Positions 26,817 through 38,755 of a stretch of 64,000 nt of DNA are shown piece after piece; positions within the stretch are counted from its first letter, which is position 1; every line of letters starts with the position of its first letter. This DNA comes from Caprella mutica (lineage: Eukaryota; Arthropoda; Malacostraca; Amphipoda; Caprellidae): the NCBI GenBank assembly GCA_947561585.1, contig CANNZV010000123.1, positions 248,001 to 312,000 on the forward strand, read 5' to 3'. A program made the translations under genes and the position numbers. The notes below the pieces were generated by a model. The model was not told where the DNA came from. It made no database searches and saw only the letters and a program-made list of their open reading frames with translations.

Positions 26817-27068
26817 GTCTTTCCACGAGACTATTTGCTAAGCTCCTCCTACTTTTTCCATGACAATATAAGAAAAAACAATATAATATTTATTTATTTT
26901 AGTTAGTAACCATGATACCTGCAGGTATCATGGAAACCAACTAAAGTTAATAATGATTTTAACATTTTTTCTTATATGTTTCAAAAGTCTCGTGGGAAAA
27001 ATAGGAGGAGCTTAGCAAAAATTCTGGTGGAAAGACTTAAAAAACCCTACGTGTGTACGGCACTTAAA
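26806..27068. mobile_element. Short family B copy sharing an end with the preceding element
   Basis: The sequence GGCCATTAAGTCTTTCCACG starts a second family B arm immediately after the first element. It continues through core 2 (GGTATC-like arms around CTGCAG, 26,910-26,935) and finishes with CCCTACGTGTGTACGGCAC then TTAA. The two copies are fused with no intervening unique DNA. Confidence 0.7.
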
Positions 27069-27498
27069 GGACCGAGTGTCGAGGATTCACTACAAAATTG
27101 AAATCAACGGTTTGAATTATATAATTATTGTCGGTTCATAGCTTTTATCATATAAATGTACTGTACAATATTTTATACACTCACGATTGATAGAAACAAA
27201 GTTAGTACATTGAATGCATTCTGTTTGAACTGAAAATGGGGGTAATGCGGGGGCGCATGGGGGGGGGAACAACTCAAATGCCCATTAAATCACATAACAT
27301 CATCCACTTTCATGCATGGCATAATGTTCTTGATGGCGACTGAGAAAAATTTAGTATATGACCACTTGCAAAAAAAGTCATGAAATTTTAGTTGCTTCTA
27401 AGCATGAACATTTTACATATATTTTATAGCTCTTAATATAGTCTTGTCAAGCCTAAATTCCACAGTCATTCTTTTGAGTGTTAATGTAACAATATATA

Positions 27499-28015
27499 CG
27501 GCAAAACTCCTCTATAGTGACTCCTCTATAGTGAATATAGACTCCGGAGAAAGAGATTTATCCCGCATAGTGAACAAATTTCCTTTATATAGTCGGACAT
27601 GAAATGGGAATTAGTTTTCTAAGACTGAGTCTATTCATGATAGACTAAAGAATTTTTTTCACTATTTGGGATAATTCTTTAACTCAGAGGACACTAAATA
27701 CACTCACTATATAAGCGTTCACTATAGAGGAGTTCACTATAGAGGAGTTCACTATAGAGGAGTTCACTATAGAGGAGTTCACTATAGAGGAGTTCACTAT
27801 AGAGGAGTTCACTATAGAGGAGTTCACTATAGAGGAGTTCACTATAGATGAGTTCACTATAGAGGAGTTCACTATAGAGGAGTTCACTATAGAGGAGCTC
27901 ACTATAGATGAGTTCACTATAGAAAAGTTCACTATAGAAGAGTTCACTATAGAGGAGTTCACTACAGAATAGTTAACTATAGAGGTGTTGATCACTATAT
28001 AGAATAGTTCTACTT
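27499..28015. mobile_element. TA-flanked MITE whose terminal repeat has expanded into a 15-bp array
   Basis: The left end has two tandem copies of CTCCTCTATAGTGA. The right end carries about 20 copies of the complement, TTCACTATAGAGGAG (27,711-27,990). TA dinucleotides border both ends (27,497 and 28,016), and the outermost bases GGCAAAACTCC / AGTTCTACTT are similar to pogo/Tigger-like termini. Ends of this kind suggest a non-autonomous Tc1/mariner-superfamily element. No ORF other than the repeat-encoded one. Confidence 0.65.
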
Positions 28016-28031
28016 TATGCTAATTACTCAC

Positions 28032-28144
28032 TGGTTGACGTTTGTCTCCCCATCTCTCTTGGTACTGCTGCCACTGGTAGAAGTCTTAGGTTTCTTGCGC
28101 ATGGACAGCACGCTGATGAAGTTGCTGTATCCTGCACCGTACAT
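28032..28144 (-). CDS. Probable first coding exon of an unrecognised gene
   Basis: Reading leftwards from ATG at 28,144, 37 codons are open (MYGAGYSNFISVLSMRKK, then a Ser/Thr/Lys-rich stretch). They run into a consensus donor, CA|GTGAGT, with GT at 28,031-28,030. If not spliced, a TGA follows two codons later. The patch is clearly richer in G+C and codon-like than its AT-rich surroundings. No domain is visible and I do not recognise the protein. The basic, serine-rich N-terminus would suit a cytoplasmic protein. The next exon would lie to the left and was not found. A MITE occupies the intron from 16 bp past the donor. Moderate confidence that it is an exon; function unknown. Confidence 0.5.
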
Positions 28145-30437
28145 TTTGAACAGTGACTTTCCTACCACGTAATTATATGCTCACGAACACTTTTTTCTTG
28201 TGTCGAGGGAAAATACCTAATTTCATTATTTCCTAAAAGATTCGTAATTATACGATTTGTTCTATGGATTAAGAGATCACTGACACGCCTTTTTCCTTTC
28301 ACTTTTATTTTACACAATTAGCACCTCACTTTATTAACTAACTTTCGTCACATCGCTGACCGGTAATTTTCTTTTCGATTGATCAAAGAGATTTATCTTA
28401 CCATATCAATGTAGATGTGATGTCCCATAGTGTTACGCTTCTAAAGTACTAAGAAACTCTTTTACCATTAAAGAAGTTGATAGAAACTATTTCCAGAAGA
28501 ATGCTTGCATGCAGTATTATCATGAATCAAATTCATTCTATTGTATATTACAATATTTACTTTTAATATCAATTCTGATGCTACTGCATTAATAATTTAT
28601 TAGGCAAAATCAATCTAATAATTGTATACAATCCGTTAATTCCAATGCATCACTTTCCTATAATTTGATTTCATTCGAAGTTATCTTACTTTTAAGAAGT
28701 AGCAGGCATCAGAATTAGAATAGATTTACATTGAACGGCAGGACTTTACCTAGAAAACATGCACGAAACACGTAGAGAGCAACATACAGATGATTGTCTA
28801 CAAAAATACGGACTACAGCACAGCCTAACTATCTACAACATCATGAAAAATTCTGAGGAATAATTATTGTAGGAGTAGGAGTAGTTCTGATAAGTCTACT
28901 AAATACAAATAACAATAATTAAATTGAAGTACTTAGCTATATAACGTATTTCTAGATGAACAAGATATAGATGAGTTACAAGCAACTATAAGTTTTAGAA
29001 CGGTAGTTAATGGCTTTTCTTTTCATTGAATAAGGAGAATAAAATTTAGATTTTCAAGAGAGATCTAAAAATAAGATCTTCATTCAGATCTAATCACTAG
29101 TTAACTCTGTAGGTCAACTTCTTAACTCCATTTACTAATTTTTAAGTAAATGCATTGCCTTTTTCTCACCAAATCATGTCACGTACATAGATACACTTTT
29201 TTCTATTAATCACGAAAGTTCACATTTATTTCGAGAAACATATATTTTCAACCACTCCACTTATTTTTTCTAATTTTTCAAGTAACCATTTTCCGGGATT
29301 CTCTAAATTCCTAGAAGAAGTTCAATTAGAAGATAGTTTTCCAGATACCTACTAAGGAATTATGAAAATAATCTATTTTCATTCACAATAATTAACCATT
29401 GCCATTTCACAAATTCTTTTCTCGTATTTGTTCCTTATCTTCTCAGATGAAAGAGCGAAACATTCTTCGACCATTCAATCGTGAGATAACAGTATTATCC
29501 GCTTGGATGGATAATCCAGAACTCAAAATTCGAACCAGTAATACGATTTTGAGACTGCAAATGATGATTGATCAGTCCAAGCTCCTGGTTTCGACAATCC
29601 ATCTGAGTTCCTTCAAGAATATCGAGTTTTACCAAATTGGGAAGCTTAAACACGGTGTGCAGCATCAGAAAATTCATTTTCCATTCTTTTTTCCATCAAC
29701 CTAATGAAAAGCACCTGTTAGATAAGCACTCAAAGCACCACAAATAAGAGAGAAGCCGAAAGAAGAATTTATTTCAACATAAAAACATTTTCAACGGAAA
29801 AGGAGTTTAGATATTTGAATAAGGTATTCAGCCACACCAAACACTGTTTCAAAGAATAAATAGAGAGAATAGCAGTGTGCATACAGTACAGGTGATCCTA
29901 ACGAGTCACAGGCTCTTCGCATACTACCCTACACCATAATTCGTGCCCTCACGCTTCCACCAGCCCCTCCCCCCTATCATAAGGAGCCTGGGGAGCTCCG
30001 CCCCCAAAATCTGGGACTCTTTATTCTCTGGTGAAAGGTTAGGACAATTCGGTTGAATTATGCCATCAATGTTTATCCTTAGTTGAGCACTTCATCCATT
30101 CATTTTGATATCATATTATTATTAGGGCAGAGTTAGGAGATATTCCAGTTATTCAATCATCACTATAGAACGAATATTTTGCCCAAATTATAAAAAAAAT
30201 ATTACTTTATTATGAAAACTCAATTTATATGAGAACTGAATTGTTTCAAATAGTGACTCACATTGGTATAGTATATACTTCAAAATTCCTGAAATATGCT
30301 CTTTCCCATTTCTTCTGCCATCTTGACTGTGAAGTAACCTCACTGTTCACCCCAATGATAGGGTGACCTTACCCTGACATCTGAGAGTCACGCCTCTAAA
30401 CAAACGTACAGGACAGCTGACCTCCCTGGTGAAGATA
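28145..30437. other. Presumed upstream region of the minus-strand exon, then intergenic DNA
   Basis: 28,145-28,450 may include the 5' untranslated region of the exon at 28,032-28,144. An ORF at 29,399-29,704 lies in a slightly GC-richer patch without a recognisable domain. A C-rich patch lies at about 29,955-30,010. Confidence 0.4.
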
Positions 30438-32070
30438 AAGATAGTAAAGATAGGAGATAGAGCTGTGAGATGAGATAGGAGGTAGAGCTGTGTGATGAGA
30501 TAGGAGATAGAGCTGTGTGATGGGATAGGAGAGAGAGCTGTGTGATGAGATAGGAGATAGAGCTGTGAGATGAGATAGGAGGTAGAGCTGTGTGATGAGA
30601 TAGGAGATAGAGCTGTGTGATGAGATAGGAGATAGAGCTGTGTGATGAGATAGGAGATAGAGCTGTGTGATGGGATAGGAGAGAGAGCTGTGTGATGAGA
30701 TAGGAGATAGAGCTGTGTGATGGGATAGGAGAGAGAGCTGTGTGATGAGATAGGAGATAGAGCTGTGAGATGAGATAGGAGGTAGAGCTGTGTGATGAGA
30801 TAGGAGATAGAGCTGTGTGATGAGATAGGAGATAGAGCTGTGTGATGAGATAGGAGATAGAGCTGTGTGATGGGATAGGAGAGAGAGCTGTGTGATGAGA
30901 TAGGAGATAGAGCTGTGAGATGAGATAGGAGGTAGAGCTGTGTGATGAGATAGGAGATAGAGCTGTGTGATGGGATAGGAGAGAGAGCTGTGTGATGAGA
31001 TAGGAGATAGAGCTGTGTGATGGGATAGGAGAGAGAGCTGTGTGATGAGATAGGAGATAGAGCTGTGAGATAAGATAGGAGGCTGTGTGATGAGATAGGA
31101 GATAGAGCTGTGTGATGGGATAGGAGAGAGAGCTGTGTGATGAGATAGGAGATAGAGCTGTGTGATGGGATAGGAGAGAGAGCTGTGTGATGGGATAGGA
31201 GATAGAGCTGTGTGATGAGATAGGAGATAGAGCTGTGTGATGGGATAGGAGAGAGAGCTGTGTGATGGGATAGGAGAGAGAGCTGTGTGATGGGATAGGA
31301 GATAGAGCTGTGTGATGAGATAGGAGATAGAGCTGTGTGATGGGATAGGAGATAGAGCTGTGTGATGAGATAGGAGATAGAGCTGTGAGATGAGATAGGA
31401 GGTAGAGCTGTGTGATGAGATAGGAGATAGAGCTGTGTGATGGGATAGGAGAGAGAGCTGTGTGATGAGATAGGAGATAGAGCTGTGTGATGGGATAGGA
31501 GAGAGAGCTGTGTGATGAGATAGGAGATAGAGCTGTGTGATGAGATAGGAGATAGAGCTGTGTGATGAGATAGGAGATAGAGCTGTGTGATGAGATAGGA
31601 GATAGAGCTGTGTGATGAGATAGGAGATAGAGCTGTGTGATGAGATAGGAGATAGAGCTGTGTGATGAGATAGGAGGTAGAGCTGTGTGATGAGGTATGA
31701 GATAGATCATTGGTCAGTGTGATGAGATAGGAGGTAGAGCTGTGTGATGAGGTATGAGATAGATCATTGGTCAGTGTGATGAGATAGGAGGTAGAGCTGT
31801 GTGATGAGGTATGAGATAGATCATTGGTCAGTGTGATGAGATAGGAGGTAGAGCTGTGTGATGAGGTATGAGATAGATCATTGGTCAGTGTGATGAGATA
31901 GGAGGTAGAGCTGTGTGATGAGGTATGAGATAGATCATTGGTCAGTGTGATGAAATAGGAGGTAGAGCTGTGTGATGAGGTATGAGATAGATCATTGGTC
32001 AGTGTGATGAGATATGAGATAGAAATGTATGATGAGATATGAGATAGAAAGGTGTGATGAGATAGAGTTG
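30438..32070. repeat. Minisatellite, 25-bp unit passing into a 57-bp higher-order unit
   Basis: About 50 copies of a 25-bp unit around GAGATAGAGCTGTGTGATGA (30,440-31,690). They continue into about six copies of a 57-bp unit (31,690-32,020) made of two diverged 25-mers plus ATCATTGGTCAG; the period was measured at 31,741 and 31,798. Within the 25-bp part, GAGATAG/GGGATAG/GGAGAGAG variants alternate in ordered groups. Two minus-strand ORFs of 606 and 440 codons are products of the stop-free repeat and have Ser/His/Leu/Thr-only composition. Confidence 0.95.
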
Positions 32071-35000
32071 TGTGGTGAGGAAGGAGGTAGATCAATGATT
32101 TAGTGATGAATAAGAAATGGTTAATGGTCGTAAACAACATAAGAACGATAACAAACAATTTTTTCAAATAACATTTGTTTTAACCCATTTTTAGTAATGA
32201 ATACAATACAGTTGTACTTTTTTTAACGTATTATTTATGTATCCATTATTCCTATAAACTTAAAACATACTCGTTCACCCATTCTAACATTTTACCTTCC
32301 TATAGGAACAACTGGAGTTACATTATTTAACGCCCAAAACATAGCTATGTTGTAAGCCAAAATTAATATCTTTGATAGATCAATATTAGATTAATAAACT
32401 CCTTAAGAAAGAATATGTAAAAAAAAACAATTTTTTATAAAGTCTAATGCTCTTTGGTAAGAACAATGTTAAAGGATTAACATTTATTGATTTTATATTG
32501 AAACAGATAGCTAGGTAGAGGAATAAATAAATTTAATTATTATATATTTTGTAGAATTTGTAATAACTGATTATCGAAAGTAAGGTTTTAACTGGATACA
32601 ATCACAATTAAACAGTTAAAGGAGGTTGCATAAGAGAGTAAAAGAAAATATTAAAATCCATGCCTTTCCATCGTTAAGTGTACCTACTTTTTTTAGCCGC
32701 CATGATATTATTTATGGGTTTAATAGTTACTTCATGGATGAGTTACTATTTTATTGGGACAAGCTATTAGCGACAATATAGTTCTAACAATTTAAAGAAC
32801 AAATGAATAGAATTATTCTATTTATTTTCATATTTCAATAACGTCTGAATATTCTTTGAAAGATGTCCTCAGTTATTTCATTTATTGTTTATTTGTATCA
32901 GGCCAACAATTTTGAGCTATTTTCTAAAATTTATATTTTTACCCATTTTTCAATTTTAATGACTTTCTTCCTTTCAGTCTAACTATAGCGTTTCTGTACC
33001 ATTTCATTGGTGTGGATGTGTGCAATACACGAAAAGCAACATCCAGTGGTCTGCCGCTGTCACCTCTATTATATGCAACAACGCTCTTCCTACTCCTTCA
33101 TATTCTTCTGACCCTTCTTTTCATGAGAAATTCGTAAATGAAATAACCGTCAGGTTTCCGCTTAAAATATGCCGTATGTGCTACATTCGGCTCAAAAACT
33201 AACCCATTTTTTATAGACACATATTATTCTGGATCCCCTACCCAATTATCCTAATTTTTTTCTTCTAAAGTACGTTGTTCAACTGGCATCTCTCTTTCTA
33301 CAGATTCTGTTTCTCCAATGACTACTTACGGCGAATGATTACTTACGGTATATTCGACGTTTATGACTTCTATTTCCCTTGTCATTTGTCTTCGTCATTG
33401 ATACTCCACCTATTATAGGTGACTCCTAATTCTTCACTGTTGTAACTGGATCATTCATGCTATGCCCAAAACCTTTTACTTCACCTGTTAATTCACGTCC
33501 TGCTTCATCTGAACCACTTGAAACCTTCGCAAAAGATATGCTCTCCTTTGGTTTTAATGTCTTCGTTGAGTACCACCATATTTTAAATACTTTTAATAGA
33601 CCAACTGACCACTCCGATACTGGCGTGCTAGTCTGGTAGTGATGACAAATTTGTCAGGTTAGAAATATTATAAAAACTTCTAAAAATAGTATAATAGTTA
33701 TTAACAGGCTGCCTCAGTAGCTCTTTGGACAATCATCGTGGCAATACGTTCGTCCTCTAGTTCTTCATTTTATTTTCATGTGTTTCTGTTTTTTCACTGC
33801 ATTTCTCCTCTGTCAAAGGGGTCTGACCTACAACTCAATATTTTGGTTTGATTAAATAACATCTTCACAACTTATCCCCGTATTTGGTGAATCCCCAAAG
33901 ATAGTCTAGCGTCGGTACAACGTACTAAATTGACATAAAATTCACTCTTTTTTACAGAAAATTTCCGTATTTCAGATGAGATGAATGAAATGCTCTACCT
34001 CTTTAAGAGGAAGTCGAGGCATTTTGATTTATCATCAAATTAAAACGTTAACTAAAGTAGAGCAGCTGCTAGCACGATTAAATATCATACCGCATATAAT
34101 GTGAACTTTTCGACTAACATGGCAGGAAGTTAAAAAAGGCAGATTTTGTTGGCCTCTTAGATTTAGTTTTCCTTACCTGAATTGATGTAAAAATTTCCAT
34201 AACTCAATTGAAAATTGAAATTTTGACCCGGAAATAAAGTTTATTGTAGTGTTTTTAAAAGTTTATAAAAATATTGACATGGTTGAGTGCTTTTTTTGTG
34301 ACACTTCATTATTTGTCTTATTTTGACATTAGAGTTTAAGTAATTATGATGAACACTTTATCACCTTTTGAATGAATTCGCGACTTTTGTTTCCTTGTTC
34401 ATATTGTATTTATATATTTTAAGTAACTAGCATACGATTTAATGAATACAAATATATCAAACCTCAAATACCTACTAATAATGATCTTAAAGATGAATGA
34501 GATTTATAACCATTAAATGGTTTTTGTACACTAATCAAAATGATGAAATTCACCCAGGAAACACAATTTCACAAAACTACTTAAAAAACTTCTGTGATCA
34601 AATACGAATGAATTTACGTCGGTATTAAAAATTTGTTATGATGAAAAAATATTGAAAAGGAAGAAATAAGACTAAACACTGATCTTATCCCTACAATTAT
34701 ATAATCAATTCTTTATAAATTAATAAAAAAAAACTTTAAGAAAAGAAAGCATTTAATTAATGGTTAAGATAGTAGATGAAATTAATGAAAATGATCAACT
34801 CAAAATTCTGTGTAAAATAATCAGATAATTGCTTCAATGTATTTTCTCTTATTTTCTTTGAAATCCAAGATAAATACAAAAATTAAGAGAACAATCTTCC
34901 TCTTCGTCTTTATGTAATATTGAGACTAAAGTGTGGCCTGGTAAAAACTTTTAATCCATTCTTCAGTGCACCAGGAAGTTAGGTCGTTATATTCTGCTCA

Positions 35001-35148
35001 AAATCTAATTTGAATATATTTAAAGCTAGCTCTCTTGTTTGGCTATCATTGCAATTTATCATTTTATGGTACTAATAATATACTTTGCCTATCTGTTTAG
35101 TATCAACTAATCAAATTAGTTTCCTGGAAAATCTGAATGTTAACTAAA
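32071..35148. other. Intergenic DNA, no supported gene
   Basis: AT-rich. Between 32,980 and 33,640 composition is somewhat more gene-like, and two 60-codon plus-strand ORFs occur, but no domain or convincing splice frame could be assembled. It could be a decayed transposon or pseudogene. Confidence 0.4.
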
Positions 35149-35149
35149 T

Positions 35150-35386
35150 TAAGGGCCGTACACACGCAGGGATTTTTAAGTCTTTCCACCAGAATTTTTG
35201 CTAAGCTCCTCCTACTTTTTCCACAAGAATATGAGAAAAAACTATATATAATTATTATTCATTTCAGTTGGTATCCATGATACCTGCAGGTTTTTTTCTT
35301 ATTTAATTTAAAAATTTAATTTAAAAAAGCTTAGTAAAAAGTCTGGTGGAAAGACTTAAAAAAAAACCTGCGTGTGTACTGCCCTT
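35150..35386. mobile_element. Family B MITE with half of core 2 deleted
   Basis: TTAA-GGGCCGTACACACGCAGGG on the left; CCTGCGTGTGTACTGCCC-TTGA on the right. The left arm of core 2 is intact up to the central CTGCAG at about 35,288, then the sequence jumps straight to the GTTTTTTTCTTAT adapter. The right arm of the palindrome is missing exactly from its centre. Confidence 0.75.
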
Positions 35387-35389
35387 GAG

Positions 35390-38204
35390 AGTGTCCCAGA
35401 AGTAAATGACTATTCACATTCTATTCACATTCAATAATTTAATAATAGAATAAAATGTTATAAAATATATCGATTTATTCTCATTGAAATCAGTTTGAAC
35501 GTCAAACCATTTTCGGTTTCTTTTATTTTTGGCAAAAGAAAAGAGTCAGTTACTTTTGGGACACCCCGTACAGTATTAGTCATTTTACGGGGGTATTTAT
35601 ATTTGAATTTCATATCATTTCAGCCCATTTAATATTTCAAAAATGATCATCGTTTCATCTTGAATTTTCAATGATAAAAACCACTGATAGTATATGAATG
35701 TTTTGCATTTCAATTGTCCTCTAAAATATAGAATGCAAGAAATAAAATAAATTTCTTTCAAATGATAACCATTATGCATAATTTATGTAGCGTGAGGAAT
35801 TGAAGATCACGGCAAGAAATATAAGCTTTCTTTGACTTTATTATTAGACTCTTTGTCTGGAAGTCTTACGTCACCGTGTCGCCTCATGACGCCAACTTTT
35901 TAAAGGGCTGCCTGCATCCAGTCATTTTCCAACTCTCAAGATTTATATCCGTAAATGATTCTTACATAACGAATATCATTATATAATAGTTCTGCTCCCT
36001 CCATTTTCTGTCTATTCGAAATCTCACAAATGTTACTTGCATCATCTGTGTCTTGGCACTAAGAAATATCCACTTTAATATGCATAACTGATAATTAGAT
36101 GACTCTATATACTTGATAATTTTATAACTAATGGTTTACAGACCATTGCATTTTTATTTCATAATTGCTGATTAATTTTACCATTAAATAACGTTTTCTC
36201 CATTTCAATACAACAATAGGTAAATCTAATTTATTAATTTTTACTCAGGTGTCTGAGCAATTACCGATTTATTTACACCTGAAATATCAGTGGAAGTACG
36301 TTGCCATACTATAGAGAGTGAACCTTGGCATGAGAGTATAGTGAACCTCCAAATTTCCTGAATAATCCTTCAAATAACAAGATCGAGTGAACCTCAAAAT
36401 TACTATATAACCGTTGAATAAGGGTGAGTAAGTGTTCATTGTACATATACTATAGTTATTCAAACTATAACTTTCAATGAAGATGAGAATCAATATCTTT
36501 CTTGTAACAAATATTTTTTTAGGCGTGTACTGGTATTATTTTATTATAATGTAAATAAATCATTATTTAAATCACTGATTGCAATATTTTCACTCTATTG
36601 CAAATGTTGTTCCCTTGAGTCACTGCAAGGCTATGGAATACCGCCTATACGAGTGTCTTATTATTTTAAAGTCAGATTCAATTAAATTAATAGAAAAGCC
36701 AATCTTGTTAATTATCTTCTGATACATTATTTATATTTTATTTCATAATACAACACATATAACTGTATAATAATTTTCTCTGCACAATCGCTCACCAAAT
36801 CGAAGACCAAAGTTAGAGTTATCTATATGAGTCATCTTTTTCTTTTTTTGAGCATGCAAAGCAATGCATGAAGGCAATGGTCCAATTCGCTCAGTTCGTC
36901 CTCACTGTTAAATAACTCGGAACACTTTAATGGTTTTTATGATACCATCACTGAGGAGTTCCTATACTTTGTTTTGTTTCTTTTGTACCTCTAAATTGGG
37001 CGTGTCATGCATGAAGATAGGATCTAAATATCTATCTCTGGGTCTATGTATAGATATATATCTATTTATGGGTAAGAATGTCACTAACTAGCGATATTCA
37101 TTTGTGTCTCTAGCAAGTTCATGAATGTAGACACATCGTTTGTATTCTTATTCTTGTATATTGACAGTTGCCAAACAAAATTAATGCCTAAATTTTGGTA
37201 ATTGGTTGAAAACTCTTATACAGACATATTCAAGAGTCTAGACATAGACAGCTATAGAATAGTTCTATAGTTATGTATAATCTAGATATACTAAACATAA
37301 ATGGTAATTTGTTATTGAAATAATAACTTATTAAATAACCCTTTCTCCTTCCATATCAATCTCTTTGAACTTTCTATAAAGATTTTAGTTACATGACATC
37401 AACATTTAGGACACATAAATACTGTATAGACTAACAGAAACAATATTTGTTAGTTTTCATACAATTATATTGATATGTGCCTATAGATATTTTGCGAACT
37501 CCATTTTCATAATGATTATCAGACGAGAATGATCAATAATGATTTATATATAATTGTTAAAGAGAGAAAGAATTAAGGGGGAGGGGCAGACTGTTATATG
37601 ACAAACATTAGTTTATCAAATCAATTCAGCATGATTAGTAAATGCAAAATTACTGACTTCTTTCATCTATATATAAATATAAATAAATAAATGCTGCCAA
37701 AAGTACAACCTTCCGCAATCTGCGAAGGTATAATAACTACGTATAATTACCTAACGAAAATAGAATTATTGTATTCAATTTAAATATCCGCTCCAAGCGA
37801 ATTTTTATTGTTTTTATGAATACAGCTAATATGTCCCTCATCATTTTGTTGCAAAAAGTTATGGAATTTGATTCTTTATGCTTTTAAAAATTCAAATCAC
37901 TGTTTACAAAATCCGTTTTACTTCCGAGATGTTAAATATGTCCAAAGAAAAAGAATGGTCTCCATTTGAATTGAATGTCATGTAAATACCTATGTATGAT
38001 ATATTCAATAGTAAATATTCGGCTAAAATATTAATCAGGAGAAAACTTACATTTATATATTTACATCATATAATAATTACAATAATTAACAGCTTAAATC
38101 ATGATTGGATATGCATTGTTTTGTTTATCAAATTCTTATTATAAAACTTTAAAAGTATATAAAAATTTAAAAGCATATAAAAACTAGATTATGTGCACTC
38201 GGTT
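35390..38204. other. AT-rich intergenic DNA, nothing recognised
   Basis: No ORF of note. At about 37,690-37,731 there is a solitary family E-like tail (CCTTCCGCAATCTGCGAAGG). Confidence 0.5.
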
Positions 38205-38755
38205 GAGCGCATACCTTCGCCTCCGTTTTGACCCGTTCTCTCCCAAAATTTAAGAAACTGCTAACTGGATAATAACCATTAGTCCCACCAAGTTTCATGC
38301 AATATGGTACAATATTTTTTGAGATATCAAGTAATGAATGACCTTGACCTTGACCTATGACCGGATCACTTCCAAAATTCTACCTGATCGTTCCTGGAAA
38401 TTGACCAATCGTCCCATCAAATTTCAGACAATTTGCTTGAATACTTTTGGAGTTATTGAGTTATTTGACCCGATAGCTCTTAAAATCTAACAAAATGGTT
38501 CCTGCATGTATAATGAGCAATCATCCCACCAAGTTTCATGAAATATGGTTCAATACTTTTTGAGTTAAAAATGACCATGACCGGGTCGCTCCCAAAATTC
38601 TAGAAGCAGGTCACTGAACATGGACCAATAGTTTCACCAAATTTCAGGCAATTTGGTTGAACACTTTTTCAGTTAAGGGAATAACAAGATGATAAATAAA
38701 TAAATAAATTCCGATGAAAATATGACCTTCCCGCATTCTGCGAAGATAATTAATA
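38205..38755. repeat. Dispersed family E element (long copy) with internal tandem structure
   Basis: It starts GCGCATACCTTCGCC and ends CATTCTGCGAAGATAAT, so the ends are weak inverted repeats (ATACCTTCGC / GCGAAGATA). The interior holds four degenerate copies of a 110-135 bp module (TCCCAAAATT..., CCACCAAGTTTCATG..., TTTTTGAGTTA). These are interspersed with TGACCTTGACCTTGACC. The class is uncertain. Confidence 0.65.

Noticed and set aside
29399..29704. 101-codon ORF in a GC-richer patch
   Set aside because: No recognisable motif and no supporting exon structure. Left as unresolved DNA.
30347..32167. Minus-strand ORF of 606 codons starting with a signal-peptide-like hydrophobic stretch
   Set aside because: Everything after the first 40-50 residues is the 25-bp repeat translated. 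The hydrophobic start is ordinary AT-rich DNA.
33020..33639. Two 60-codon ORFs suggesting a decayed gene or transposon
   Set aside because: Could not be joined or matched to any domain by eye.
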